A stretch of 64,000 nt of DNA from positions 10,603,780 through 10,667,779 of the forward strand of contig CM017568.1 in the NCBI GenBank assembly GCA_007844125.1, written 5' to 3'. The translations under genes and the position numbers were made by a program. Shown here piece by piece: positions 14,501 to 22,992 of this stretch. How positions within the stretch are numbered: position 1 is the first letter of the stretch; each line of letters opens with the position of its first letter. The notes beneath the pieces were generated by a model that saw only the letters and a list, made by a program, of their open reading frames with translations, was not told where the DNA came from and ran no database searches. Origin of the DNA: Sinonovacula constricta (lineage: Eukaryota; Mollusca; Bivalvia; Cardiida; Solecurtidae).

Positions 14501-17500
14501 ACTTTAGCCATGTGACCAATCGCACACAAGTCCTTAGATCTTATTTCATGTCATGTCACTGTATCTGGATTGTGAGTTTCATCATTACAATTGTAAATGG
14601 GCAGACAAAAACAGCATCAATAAGGAATCTTCTCATTAAGACTAAAGAGATCTGATGGCCACATCTACTGATAAACCCCATCCTGCTTATTTAAAAGTTT
14701 GGAAATAATGTGCAAATATATGCAATTTTTTGCATTAGGACATATTTTAGTCCCCAAAACCGGATTAGGATATTGATATAGACACAATGAAATAACATAG
14801 AAAACTGTTAAATACCAACTTTAAGCTTGGTCTTTAAGTTATATAATAGTGTACCTTATATGAGTGAGTAATCTTGGTTCTTGCATACACACAATATAAC
14901 TCTTATCTGATTTAACTTCTATAACATCTCTGCTCATATATTTTACAGGCAGGGCATTAACCTTAATCCCACTACCTTTGTTTGTAACCATAACAACTAA
15001 TTACTTATTTGCTAACAACTTAATACCCAAGCAATGACATATATTGATGAAGGTTTAGCAGCAACAAAAAATTTAGATCCTGATAAGACAGCTACCTGCT
15101 TGAGCAGGTTGATCTTAAGCTGCAAGATCTCATGTATGCCTAAGCCTGATGCATTTGTGATGTTATTTTGTTTTGTTTTTGTTTCCTTGTTTTATCACAG
15201 AACTCACTTTGGATAAATTCTATGGTTTCCTTTTAAAAGACCAAATGTGTAACATATCGGTTGCTGTTTTTATTCCTTTTCTAAAAGCTTAAGAGCAAAT
15301 TGTTAAACCTGTTTTGTTGTTGCTGTTTATAGTCATGTATTGATAAAAGCATAAACTCTGAATGACCCTTTAAAGGTGGTATCCGACAGTTCTGATCAGC
15401 TTTTTTTTCTAAAACAACCATACAAGTTTGTGTTATCTGCTGTTTACTTGTGTCCTTAACCCATCTGAAAGTGCATAACACTCCTTTCATTATTGTAAAC
15501 ATTTTCTATCTTATCTATGCTGCAGTGTTAGCTATTGTTCATCTAAGAAAACCATGTGACCACTTACATTTGAGATCATGTTACAAGATCATTCGGGCAA
15601 TCAGCTCTGGCATCGGTATATATTTTTAGCTGAAATTCCCATAGTGCTTATTTACAGATTTGGATATTATTGACATCTAAAGCAAAATATTTCACAACTT
15701 ATACTGTCCAACAATTGAAAATTGTTATAGAAAGTATTTACTTATACTAAAATATAGGTACATCTAGCAATTATGAAAAAAAGATCACCAGAATAGGGAA
15801 AAGATGTTGTTACATGTATAAGATAGAGATAATCTTTTGGATTACATTAAACAGTACAGAGAAAAAAATCCTGCATTCTTAATATTATGTTAGCACAAAT
15901 ATATATATATTATTAAAAAAAAAAAAAAAAAAAAAATTAAAATGTCTTTAAATATGTTAATTATAAGAATAAAAAAGTCAGTTAAAAATTACTAAAACAC
16001 CAAACCTGTCTTAAGAAAATAATTATACCATAAAGACATATGGACAAAGGCAGACTATCTTTATTCAGTAGTAACTTCTTAAGTTGTCATAATGGATACA
16101 GTTATGTCAATACAGACAATAAAATTAAAATTGTGATGCCACATATTAATAATTCAGACAATTGCAAACTGTGACATGTTGTTTTATCCTGTCATTTAAG
16201 TAAATGTACTAAACACAGAGCTTCTGACAGCTTACTTGGTAAAACCCCTTTACTCCAGAGCAGAATGTTAAAAGCTTGATCACCTTCTGCGGTAAAAATG
16301 TTATTCTTTTCCAGTTCATGTTAACTATTTATTAAATTAAAAGTTGATGAATTTTAAAGTTTCTTCATCAGAGTTAATTGTAAAGTTTTATGTTGAAATC
16401 TAATTATGATTCCTACTTTGAATAACATTTTTGCACATTCCACTATAAACCATAAATTTAAATAAAGATGCTGCTAGTTGATGTCCTAGATCAGTAATTG
16501 CAGTGAAACATAAATCGACAATTGAAATGGCAAACAGGTATTGGTATCTCTTATCTGAGCCATGCTGCAAAGATAGCTATTTTTTAACTAAGAAAACCAT
16601 GTGACAACTCACTTTTGAGATTATATTATATTGTCATCCAGGAAATCTGCTCTGACACCACTATCTAATTTTAGCAGGGATCACTATCATGCTTATTTAT
16701 ATATTTTAAATGATGAACTTTTGAGTGTTTTTATCCTGATTTGTACTGTCTAACAATATAGATAATGTTCAAGTTCATCTTTACTAATCTTGAAGTATGA
16801 CTTTATGCAGAAAGTATGCCCCAATTACCAAAAAACAGGGGTCTATACCAAAAAGGCCCATACCACAAAGGCCCATATACAGTATGCGTTGTTATGTATA
16901 AATATTGTTTATTATATGCATGCATATTATTATGTTAAATGCTGATTTATTTAATGAATAATTATGTAGACAAAACTGAAACTGTTGTTTGCATGTTTGT
17001 GTGACCAGGCTACATCGCTGTTAATTATGTGCTAAAATGAGAATTTCAGAAATAATTTTACAAAAATACACACAGTATGTTAATAATACAGCACATAATA
17101 TTCAAACACCCCTCCTGCTTACTGACACAGGGCATGGGACCCGACGGTGGCACGGTTAAGGTTAGGAATTTTGAAATGAAAAATTAAATTGCCAATGAGA
17201 TAATAGTATGAGAATAAAATAATAAATTAAATGAAGTTTGAATCAAATATTTTTCAGAACGAAGAATAAGGGCCAAAAATTGCCAAAATGCAAATAGCAT
17301 AAGAATGGTATATCAAATTAATTGTAACTTATATTAATAGAAATTACAGACAATTATTTTATATCATGTTGGATTTTGTTACAAAATTACAAATTATTTA
17401 ATTAAAATTTTTGATATTAATATGCACAAAGTCAGGAACTGTAAGAAAATAATTTAATGCACAATTAATTAAAAGAATAATATTTAACTATTTAACAAAC

Positions 17501-18388
17501 AGGGTAAAGTAAATCAGAAATCATACATGTCAATTTTATGAGGAACTTGAATTGAAATTTAATATAAAATTAATTAAGTAAATTTTAAATATATTTTTAA
17601 TTGTGATCAATTAAGCAGTAGTTTAATCATGGTAAGAAAAATTTGACACAAAAAATGTTTTAATAACAGTACCACGTATATTAAGCCAAAATCATTATAT
17701 AATTTACCATTAGTTTGGCAGACAATATTATATTGACTATTTTAGATCATAAACATGTTCGTGCAATTCAAAAGATACATCAGCTAAATATTAAGGAAAT
17801 GTTACAAATAATATTTACATATAATAGTATACAACAACGATCAATATGATACCTGAACAAATCAAAAACATATATGGACATATCACAACACACGTTTGGG
17901 CCTTTTTGAACCCCTATTTGTGGGCCATTCTGGTACCCTTAAAAAGTGGGCCTTTTTAGTCCAGGACAATTTGGGTTTGGGCTTTTTTGTTACCCGACAC
18001 CGGTACTGTAACATGAATGTGATATAGCCTTTTATAGGCAAATTGTCGAATACCACCTTTATTTTAAGACAATATGTATGATAAACAACGTTATAATATA
18101 ACAGTATAAAATAATGGCTCGTATGCTGGTTAATACTATTGAGGCAAATGATCAATTTAATATGTAAATCAGTAAAACGTGTTATAATACTTGCAAACTG
18201 GATGGGTGGGGCGAGAGTAGCAGCATCTGCAACTTACCGAAGACAAATACGATTTTCAGCTTCGAGTCCAATATTTTGGCCGCATTTCCGACTTTAATGC
18301 TCACTTTCGGTTGCTTTCTAAGTGCAGAACCAGCTTCACCATTTGGCGAATGGCTTTTTTCGCCGTTTGTACTACCACCACAACCCAT
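2387..18388 (-). CDS. Adenylate-kinase-like P-loop protein, probably N-myristoylated (8 exons, 415 aa)
   Basis: The coding exons in transcript order are 18388-18238, 12745-12585, 9260-9084, 7247-7095, 5775-5586, 5238-5147, 3508-3398 and 2599-2387. All have GT-AG junctions and the phases close, giving 415 residues and a stop. The start MGCGGS fits an N-myristoylation signal (Gly2) with a palmitoylatable Cys3. The sequence KIVFVF then leads into GGPGTKKGK (51-59), an adenylate-kinase-type P-loop that keeps the lysine. The position of the kinase signature DG[FY]PR reads DFMPN (135-139), so the catalytic arginine and glycine are missing. A second glycine-rich loop, DGTGTS (332-337), lies near the C terminus. 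I infer a degenerate adenylate kinase fold, perhaps a membrane-anchored nucleotide-binding protein without normal phosphotransfer. Substrate and partners are unknown. An in-frame ATG 26 codons upstream (18466) is an alternative start, but it would remove the myristoylation context. Confidence 0.88.
3398..3508 (-). CDS. Adenylate-kinase-like gene, exon 7
   Basis: Encodes residues 309-345, including RRVFAVDGTGTSLTTHL. This hydrophobic strand followed by a glycine-rich loop resembles a second P-loop, although the usual lysine is absent. Confidence 0.87.
3770..3990. repeat. Interspersed repeat with tRNA-like head (copy 1)
   Basis: Lies in the last intron of the adenylate-kinase-like gene. It shares GGAATGGTCCA, a CTTTCTGA block and a head reading like TCTAAACCACTAGAC with the copy at 5375-5565. 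It is probably a short SINE-like element, degenerate. Confidence 0.45.
4880..5140 (+). mobile_element. tRNA-derived SINE, family A
   Basis: Carries a mutated tRNA-like head (about 4885-4935), then the family body with GGTAGTTCCATGACTGG and GGTGTGGTATCAT, and an A-rich tail ending near exon 6 of the adenylate-kinase-like gene. The same body occurs at 44553-44871, 1592-1890 and 8138-8340. Confidence 0.75.
5147..5238 (-). CDS. Adenylate-kinase-like gene, exon 6
   Basis: Encodes residues 278-308, starting DQDELMDINIGLYGL. The acceptor is TTTTCAG|AC and the donor GTG|GTAAGT. The exon joins in frame on both sides. Confidence 0.87.
5375..5565. repeat. Interspersed repeat with tRNA-like head (copy 2)
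   Basis: Second copy of the element at 3770-3990, with the shared block GGAATGGTCCACTGTG and a similar head containing CATCTAAACCACTAGAC. Confidence 0.45.
5586..5775 (-). CDS. Adenylate-kinase-like gene, exon 5
   Basis: Encodes residues 215-277 plus one base. It has amphipathic helices (LFENSIKHFIEYF) and a strand ending VIVFGF. The donor is G|GTATGT, phase 1. Confidence 0.88.
5826..6250 (+). mobile_element. Miniature inverted-repeat element, GGTGGTATCC family (left end and body)
   Basis: Starts with the family terminus AAAGGTGGTATCCAACAG and contains body landmarks seen in other copies: CCTATCTGAGCCATGCTGCA, then AAACCAGGTGACCACTTAC and GTGCTTATTTAAAGATTTGG. The right terminus is not recognisable, so the copy is truncated or diverged. 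Confidence 0.65.
6800..7090. repeat. 18-bp minisatellite abutting a splice donor
   Basis: Degenerate tandem units read GGTAGCAGGTCAAGGGGT on the + strand, roughly 15 copies. The array runs up to the donor of exon 4 of the adenylate-kinase-like gene at 7094, leaving only a few bases between the GT and the first unit. Long open frames across it are by-products of the repeat. Confidence 0.85.
7095..7247 (-). CDS. Adenylate-kinase-like gene, exon 4
   Basis: Encodes residues 164-214: a hydrophobic strand (VSFVIHFVMP) followed by a charged, Gln/Lys/Asp-rich linker. The donor GTAGTC lies directly against an 18-bp tandem array in the next intron. Confidence 0.88.
7568..8080. mobile_element. Miniature inverted-repeat element with ATACCCCCACCA ends
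   Basis: The left end reads ATACCCCCACCAA and the right end TGTGGTGGGGGTAT, an inverted pair about 510 bp apart. The interior holds two similar blocks (GGGTTCTGCACAT then GAACATTTGAGT) and a CA microsatellite at 8047-8063. No coding capacity is seen, so it looks like a non-autonomous DNA transposon. Confidence 0.6.
8138..8340 (-). mobile_element. tRNA-derived SINE, family A (truncated)
   Basis: A - strand copy of the family body, carrying ATTTGGAGATGGTG and GGCATGATACCACACC on the + strand. The tRNA-like head is missing or unreadable. Confidence 0.6.
8535..8985. repeat. TTTGACC-rich degenerate tandem repeat
   Basis: About three units of roughly 115 bp share blocks such as TTTGACCCCA, TGTTCACAAGGTTTT and GACCAAGTTTG. 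It lies in intron 2 of the adenylate-kinase-like gene. Repeats of this style are common in invertebrate genomes; the match to any named family is from memory of pattern only. Confidence 0.6.
9084..9260 (-). CDS. Adenylate-kinase-like gene, exon 3
   Basis: Encodes residues 105-163. It contains a leucine-rich helix and the strand FCIIDFMPN, the degenerate counterpart of the adenylate kinase DG[FY]PR motif. The donor is AGA|GTAAGT, phase 0 at both ends. Confidence 0.9.
9640..10325 (+). mobile_element. Interspersed repeat family R1 (forward copy)
   Basis: Starts near a GATGCGAAGCACCAAAGGTG block and ends with GTGCTCCAGCGCATCA. An inverted copy spans about 40905-42310, where the same end motifs appear as GCGCTGGAGCGC and GATGCTTCGCATCA. 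Partial copies lie at 10880-11040 and 11340-11545. No transposase frame is visible. Confidence 0.5.
10880..11040 (+). repeat. Family R1 fragment
   Basis: Shares AAATAAGGACCTGTAT, CCTTGTCCATTTTC and AACGAGAATGG with the fragment at 11340-11545. Confidence 0.45.
11340..11545 (+). repeat. Family R1 fragment
   Basis: Carries the R1 blocks GTAGGACCCGTATTTT and GCATTCCATATATAGG, and ends near GCGCTCCAGCG, as at 10325. Confidence 0.45.
11640..12045. repeat. 162-bp tandem repeat, about 2.5 units
   Basis: The landmark TTTCTGACAAGAAGATTT recurs near 11692, 11854 and 12017, a spacing of about 162 bp. Each unit also holds AAAATGGCCACA and ATCTTGATACAGGG. It lies inside intron 2 of the adenylate-kinase-like gene. 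Confidence 0.75.
12585..12745 (-). CDS. Adenylate-kinase-like gene, exon 2
   Basis: Encodes residues 51-104 and completes the P-loop GGPGTKKGK. The next segment, FEVINVEGIILEEL, sits where the NMP-binding region of adenylate kinases lies. The acceptor is TTTCAG|GT and the donor AAG|GTACGC; it ends in phase 0. Confidence 0.9.
14288..14740 (+). mobile_element. GGTGGTATCC-family miniature element (degenerate)
   Basis: The left terminus is AAAGGTAGTATCCAACAGTT. The body is strongly diverged but keeps CTTATTTAAAAGTTTGGA near 14690. It lies in intron 1 of the adenylate-kinase-like gene. Confidence 0.45.
15373..15760 (+). mobile_element. GGTGGTATCC-family miniature element
   Basis: The left terminus AAAGGTGGTATCCGACAGTT is intact. 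The body keeps GAAAACCATGTGACCACTTA and GTGCTTATTTACAGATTTGG. A clear right terminus is not found. Confidence 0.6.
16430..18065 (+). mobile_element. GGTGGTATCC-family element interrupted by a 1.1-kb AT-rich insert
   Basis: The family body is readable to about 16845, and its right terminus (AATTGTCGAATACCACCTTT) appears at 18037-18060. The 1.1 kb between is very AT-rich and bounded by inverted GGCCCA/GGGCCT-rich blocks (about 16845-16875 and 17895-17965). The simplest reading is a second element inserted into the first. Confidence 0.45.
18238..18388 (-). CDS. Adenylate-kinase-like gene, exon 1
   Basis: Encodes residues 1-50 plus the first base of Gly51: the acylation motif MGCGGS, a polar Ser/Asn/Lys linker, and beta-strand 1 (KIVFVF) leading into the P-loop. 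The donor is CG|GTAAGTT (- strand), phase 1. The surrounding DNA is richer in CpG than the rest of the window, as expected near a promoter. Confidence 0.88.
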
Positions 18389-18640
18389 TTTATTCACTCT
18401 GCATATGAAAGCAACACGGTCAGATTTTCCTTCGCGGGGAGCTGTCATCGACGAGCTCATTTGCATACGACCTCAAACAATAAAGGTCACGGTACTAAAT
18501 GCGTGTGCGGGTTCGGCCCTAACAAAAGCGCTCCATTTTTTAGCAGAGCATTTTTTACGTCCTATTGTTCTCAGTAATGCGTGTAGGGTTTGTGTCAACC
18601 TGATAATTAAGCTACCGTTACATCAAGTTTAACACTTCCA
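18389..18640 (-). promoter_or_regulatory. Probable promoter and 5' UTR region of the adenylate-kinase-like gene
   Basis: This stretch upstream of the first exon is richer in C, G and CpG than its surroundings. I see no clear TATA box. The call rests on position and composition only. Confidence 0.3.
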
Positions 18641-19274
18641 AAAATGGGTTTCGATGGACATTTTCTGGATTTTTTTAGGGGTAAATATAACTTAATTAAT
18701 AGATTAATTGTGACGCCTTTGCTCTTTCACAAATACTGGCTTCTATATTATTATACATTATTTAAATCCACGTGGTGTGTTAATTTATAGATATATATCA
18801 CCATGACGCTTCGAGACGTTTTTTAGTTAGGCCAATAACCCCACGTCCAAGATTTGGTGTTGTCTGACCTGCGCAGACCGGATGTAGTTGTATTGTTTTC
18901 TAGAAAGGTGGTAAATAAGTATGAAAATTCGACTATTTGAGAGTTTAGCAAGCTTTTAAGGACAGTTTTTATCCGAGACGAAAGTCCAACCGATTAAGCG
19001 CTGTCCGAAGTTAAAATATAGTTAAGGTATGATCGTTTGATTTTGTATCCCCGTTTGATTTAGTCGTCCCAAATTATTTCATTCGCCCTTTTTCGCATCA
19101 CCTTCCCTTGATTGCTCACGAACTGCATATGAAAGGAGACGAGATTCACAGATCGCCCTTGTGTGGCATTTAAAACTTTGAATGATTATAAATCTGCTAG
19201 AAAGATATTTGAAATAATTGACAAATCATGAAATAGACTTAGTGTTTCTTACCACCGAGTTTTAATATTATGTT
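18641..19274. other. Intergenic DNA
   Basis: No exon, RNA gene or repeat that I can support. Scattered CpG near 18830-19130 might be part of a promoter, but nothing defines it. Confidence 0.4.
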
Positions 19275-19885
19275 GGGTGTCAGTCACTTCGGTAAATGAC
19301 CACTGTGGTAATTCATCCTATATAAGGATTAATCCAGTCGTTTTGGTAAATAGGTAAACATATAGTATAGGACCTGATTAAGACGGGGAATTGGATATGT
19401 TTAGGTGTGAAAAGATTTTCACACATCAGCCCGAGACAGACAGTTTAATCATTTATTAATTTATTTATTGTCTCTTTGTTTTAGCTAGCAGAGACGCCTG
19501 TCAACTAGAAAATACTAACATCCGGGGCCCATCACAATTTCTTTGCTCAGAAAACTCAGGATGTAAATAAAATAAATATGAATATATGTATTATTATCAA
19601 ACGTATCTGTAATGCTTAAAATTATGTGGTGTATATTTAGATGCTAAAAGTTATATTTTATTACATTATTTTATTTTTGTTTTCTATTTGACGCACATCT
19701 CTGCTAGCTTAAACAAAGAGACAATAAATAATGTACAAATGATTAAACACATGGACAAAGGGCCAATTCTCCGTCTCAATCAGGTATTATACTATATGTT
19801 TACCTATTTACCGAAACAACCGGACTCATCCTTACATAGGATGAATTTACCGAAGTGGTCATTTACCGAAGTGACCCATAACCAA
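19275..19885. mobile_element. Long-armed palindromic miniature transposon
   Basis: The two arms of about 200-230 bp (19275-19503 and 19688-19885) are inverted copies. The left arm reads GTCACTTCGGTAAATGACCA and the right arm carries its complement TGGTCATTTACCGAAGTGAC. The arms match through to CTAGCAGAGA against TCTCTGCTAG at the inner edge. The loop has no coding capacity, so this is a non-autonomous foldback or MITE-type element. Confidence 0.8.
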
Positions 19886-22416
19886 AAATACAACTTAATA
19901 TAGCTGTCATCACAATAACAACATTAAGCAAACATTTAAGGACAAAGTTTGATTCATAAACTTCTATCAGAAGGCGACATGTTATTGAGCAAGGGCAAAG
20001 TGTGAATCATTTCTCAGCAAAGCAAGATGGAACAGGGAAGGGCAAAGTGTGAAAAGGTCAAAGTCTTATAATACCTCAGACGAAATCTCAGTCATTTAGC
20101 TAAGGCAGTCAAGATCTCTTTCATACATTTTCCTAAGCAGTCAAGATCCCTCCTGTCAATTTTTCAAGGCTGGCAAAATCCCTCCTGTAATTTTTTCTCG
20201 AGGCTGAAAAACTTCCCTCTTAAATTTTGTAAAATTATTAATGTGTTGGCCTCTCGCCTGGTAAGACTACCTCCTCAAGGACCATTATCAATTGTCAAGA
20301 AGGCCTCCATGACTTCTTTGTATTTGTGTGATTATTTTGCGACCAAATTCATTATCATTATCTACGTAATAATCAGATTCTATGATCAGTTTGTGTAATT
20401 GATATAAGTATACAAGCAAATCACCTGTTTAATAAAAATTAAATAAAAATGCCTAATCTTCCAGACTGGAGAGTGGAGGATTTTGTATGCCTTAGAAAAT
20501 AGAGTGGGGTATCGCCAGAACTAAATGTAAAACAATATTTATACATATCACAATACTTCACCAAAATATTATTTTTTTAGAAAACTTACCATAACTAAAT
20601 TGGTCATTAATAACTTTCAAAACACAAATAATTGTTCATTTATTTCTTTTAACTATAAATTTGACTTTTCTTTATAGCAAAAACTGTAAACAAGCATAAA
20701 TGCTTATACAATAAACTAAGTATTATTGTAGAGCTTAAAAAGGGGCATGTTGGCACAAGAAAGAGGCAGGGTGGCACAAAAAAGGGGCAGGGTGATTTCT
20801 GCGCATTGGGCAGGGTAAAGATGGCACAATTTTACTGTTACATGGAATTATTACTATAACTGTATATAATATAATTATATTAGAAAGTCATTTACAGCAT
20901 TTAGATCTTCCGCTTCTTTTGCCCATGCCATCTTTTCACAGTCTCTCCAAAGTCCAGATATTTGTCATTTCTGTGAATGGTCAGATGCTGATGTTTTAGT
21001 TGGGTCGTACATGACCTTTGTACATGACGTAAAATTTCATGATTCGAAGTAACAACCTTGTAACATGCTGAATTTAAACGAGCGTGAATTCTCAAGAAAA
21101 ATGTATCCGAAATTAGGTTGACCAAATTAACATTAAAGAAACAAAGAGCCGAAGTTGCCCCCAGGGGGTAAAATGTCAATTTTGGTGATTTAGTTTTAAA
21201 CGCAATAACATATTCCTTATGATGCAGTCTATTTCATTGATGCTTTTCAGTGAAGGCAAACTTTTTTCTCCCAGCTGCTTTTTTTTTTTTTTAATCTGAA
21301 ATGTGTCCATACATGTGATTTAAATGTCTTCGGGCTCTCTCAGTGTCTGCTCCTTAGTCTAATGAGAAACATATATAAGCTTACAAAGCAGAAGGGTCAA
21401 TTCGGTTTTCTCCTAGATTTACTTTAATGGTGTCAGGAGCGTTTGACTGACTCAGATTGTTGCCTGCAGGGTCATTATTGAGAGCTTACTAGCTCTGAAA
21501 TGTATGACTGCATGTTAGGTTATCTCCTGCATGCAGAATGCTATCCTGTTGACAGTAGATTGTGAGCAAGGTACCTACCTATTCATGTCATTGTTAGCCT
21601 AATCTCTTGATTGTTTTTCTTTGTAACCTTATCGTAAAGTATTAATACTTTCGTATGGCATTGATGATATCAAACCAGCTCTGTTAGAAAATTTACAGAG
21701 TGATTTTTCCACCTCTAAAATTTATGGAACTTGAAGTGTTTTGTTGGCATATGCTAAATGATTAGAAAGGATATTGTCAGAGGGGATTTTATCCTACAAT
21801 CACTAAAAAGGTTCAAGTATTATTGATTAATCATACTAATTGAAAATTGTTAGGTTAACATCCAGTTTAAAATATCAGTAAAAGTTTGTTGAAATGAAAT
21901 TTCTGCAGTTTTAAATGATTGTAACTGAATATAATGTTTAATGCAAATTTAGTTATTAATCCAGCCTCCATATCATTGCACATGAATGGAGGGTTATGCA
22001 GTTATTTATCAAGCAAACAAATGTGTGTGTGTTTTTTGCTGAAAGCTGCATTTTATTAGAATAAAATAGAATCTGTTATCACTTAAGTAAATAATGCAGC
22101 AAGTCAGTCCACAAAATCTTATTAAGGTCAATCAGAATACCTCGGTTATTTAAATGACATACACTTCTGATAGAAATGCCCAAGTTTTCTGAGTAAACAG
22201 TTCTTTTAGGTTCAATTTATGCATGAGCAAAATTATATTATCCATTGTTACGCAAATGTTTTAACTATTGCATAACAGGACATTTCAACTGCTTTTTTAA
22301 CACATTAATTCCAAATTATTTGCATTTATACAGATTTTGTCTGCATATTTTTGCAAATATGCACCTTACCCGTAGTCTATAGATTAATATAGCTTTAAAC
22401 TTTTCCTATTTTTCAG
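19886..22416. other. Intergenic DNA and putative 5' intron of the TXNL4A gene
   Basis: No coding exon recognised. Minor features are an AAGGGGCAGGGTG-like short repeat near 20738-20810 and a T run at 21280-21292. The right end is a pyrimidine-rich tract and AG (22401-22416) that looks like the acceptor for the TXNL4A exon, so part of this stretch is probably a 5' UTR intron. Confidence 0.4.
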
Positions 22417-22440
22417 GGGTGACACACTTGAAAACAAATC
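22417..22440 (+). other. 5' UTR part of the TXNL4A coding exon
   Basis: A tract reading TTTTCCTATTTTTCAG ends at 22416. The 24 bases to the ATG would be the last 5' UTR segment, which implies at least one upstream non-coding exon. Confidence 0.55.
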
Positions 22441-22869
22441 ATGTCTTACATGCTTCAGCATCTTCACAATGGCTGGCAAGTTGATCAAGCCATATTGTCG
22501 GAAGAGGACAGGGTGGTCATTATACGTTTTGGACATGACTGGGACCCCACCTGTATGGTGATGGATGAAACATTGTACAAATGTGCAGAGAAAATGAAGA
22601 ACTTTGCTGTGATCTACCTCGTGGATATAACAGAAGTGCCAGATTTCAACAAAATGTATGAATTGTATGATCCGTGTACCTGTATGTTTTTCTACAGAAA
22701 CAAGCACATTATGATTGACTTGGGTACAGGTAATAACAATAAAATAAACTGGGCCATGGAGGATGTGCAAGAATACATTGACATCGTGGAAACTGTATTT
22801 AGAGGAGCAAGGAAAGGACGCGGTCTGGTGGTCTCACCAAAGGATTACTCTACCAAGTACCGATACTAA
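22441..22869 (+). CDS. TXNL4A: Thioredoxin-like protein 4A (Dim1, U5 snRNP 15-kDa protein)
   Basis: A single uninterrupted frame of 142 codons, the usual length of this very conserved family. It runs from MSYMLQHLHNGWQVDQAIL to KDYSTKYRY. It has a thioredoxin fold without the CxxC redox site. Family hallmarks visible are FGHDWDPTC, FAVIYLVDITEVPDFNKMY, IDLGTGNNNKINWAM and RGARKGRGLVVSPKDY. In eukaryotes Dim1 is a core component of the U5 and U4/U6.U5 snRNPs and is needed for spliceosome activation in the nucleus. The ATG is the first in the exon and matches the family start. The coding region has no introns. The upstream acceptor and downstream poly(A) signal argue for a working gene, but a retrocopy with intact frame cannot be excluded. 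Confidence 0.96.
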   Translation: MSYMLQHLHNGWQVDQAILSEEDRVVIIRFGHDWDPTCMVMDETLYKCAEKMKNFAVIYLVDITEVPDFNKMYELYDPCTCMFFYRNKHIMIDLGTGNNNKINWAMEDVQEYIDIVETVFRGARKGRGLVVSPKDYSTKYRY

Positions 22870-22986
22870 GTTGCCCATGTATTTCATCTTATGTCATTTT
22901 TTATGTTGAATGACTGTTTGATAAAAATTTAAATTGTGTGTTTAAAGATTATGTTTATAAAGTTGTGTCCATCTGCTTGGTATAGA

Positions 22987-22992
22987 AATAAA
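22987..22992 (+). terminator. Poly(A) signal of TXNL4A
   Basis: AATAAA lies 118 bases after the stop codon, followed by a T/G-rich stretch. This gives a short 3' UTR. Confidence 0.6.

Noticed and set aside
18276..18632. + strand protein of 118 residues overlapping exon 1 of the adenylate-kinase-like gene
   Set aside because: Antisense shadow of the real first exon and its GC-richer promoter region.
20901..21179. 92-residue - strand gene ending in KKRKI
   Set aside because: The frame opens with TTG and has no ATG. No family is recognised and no splice site stands out.
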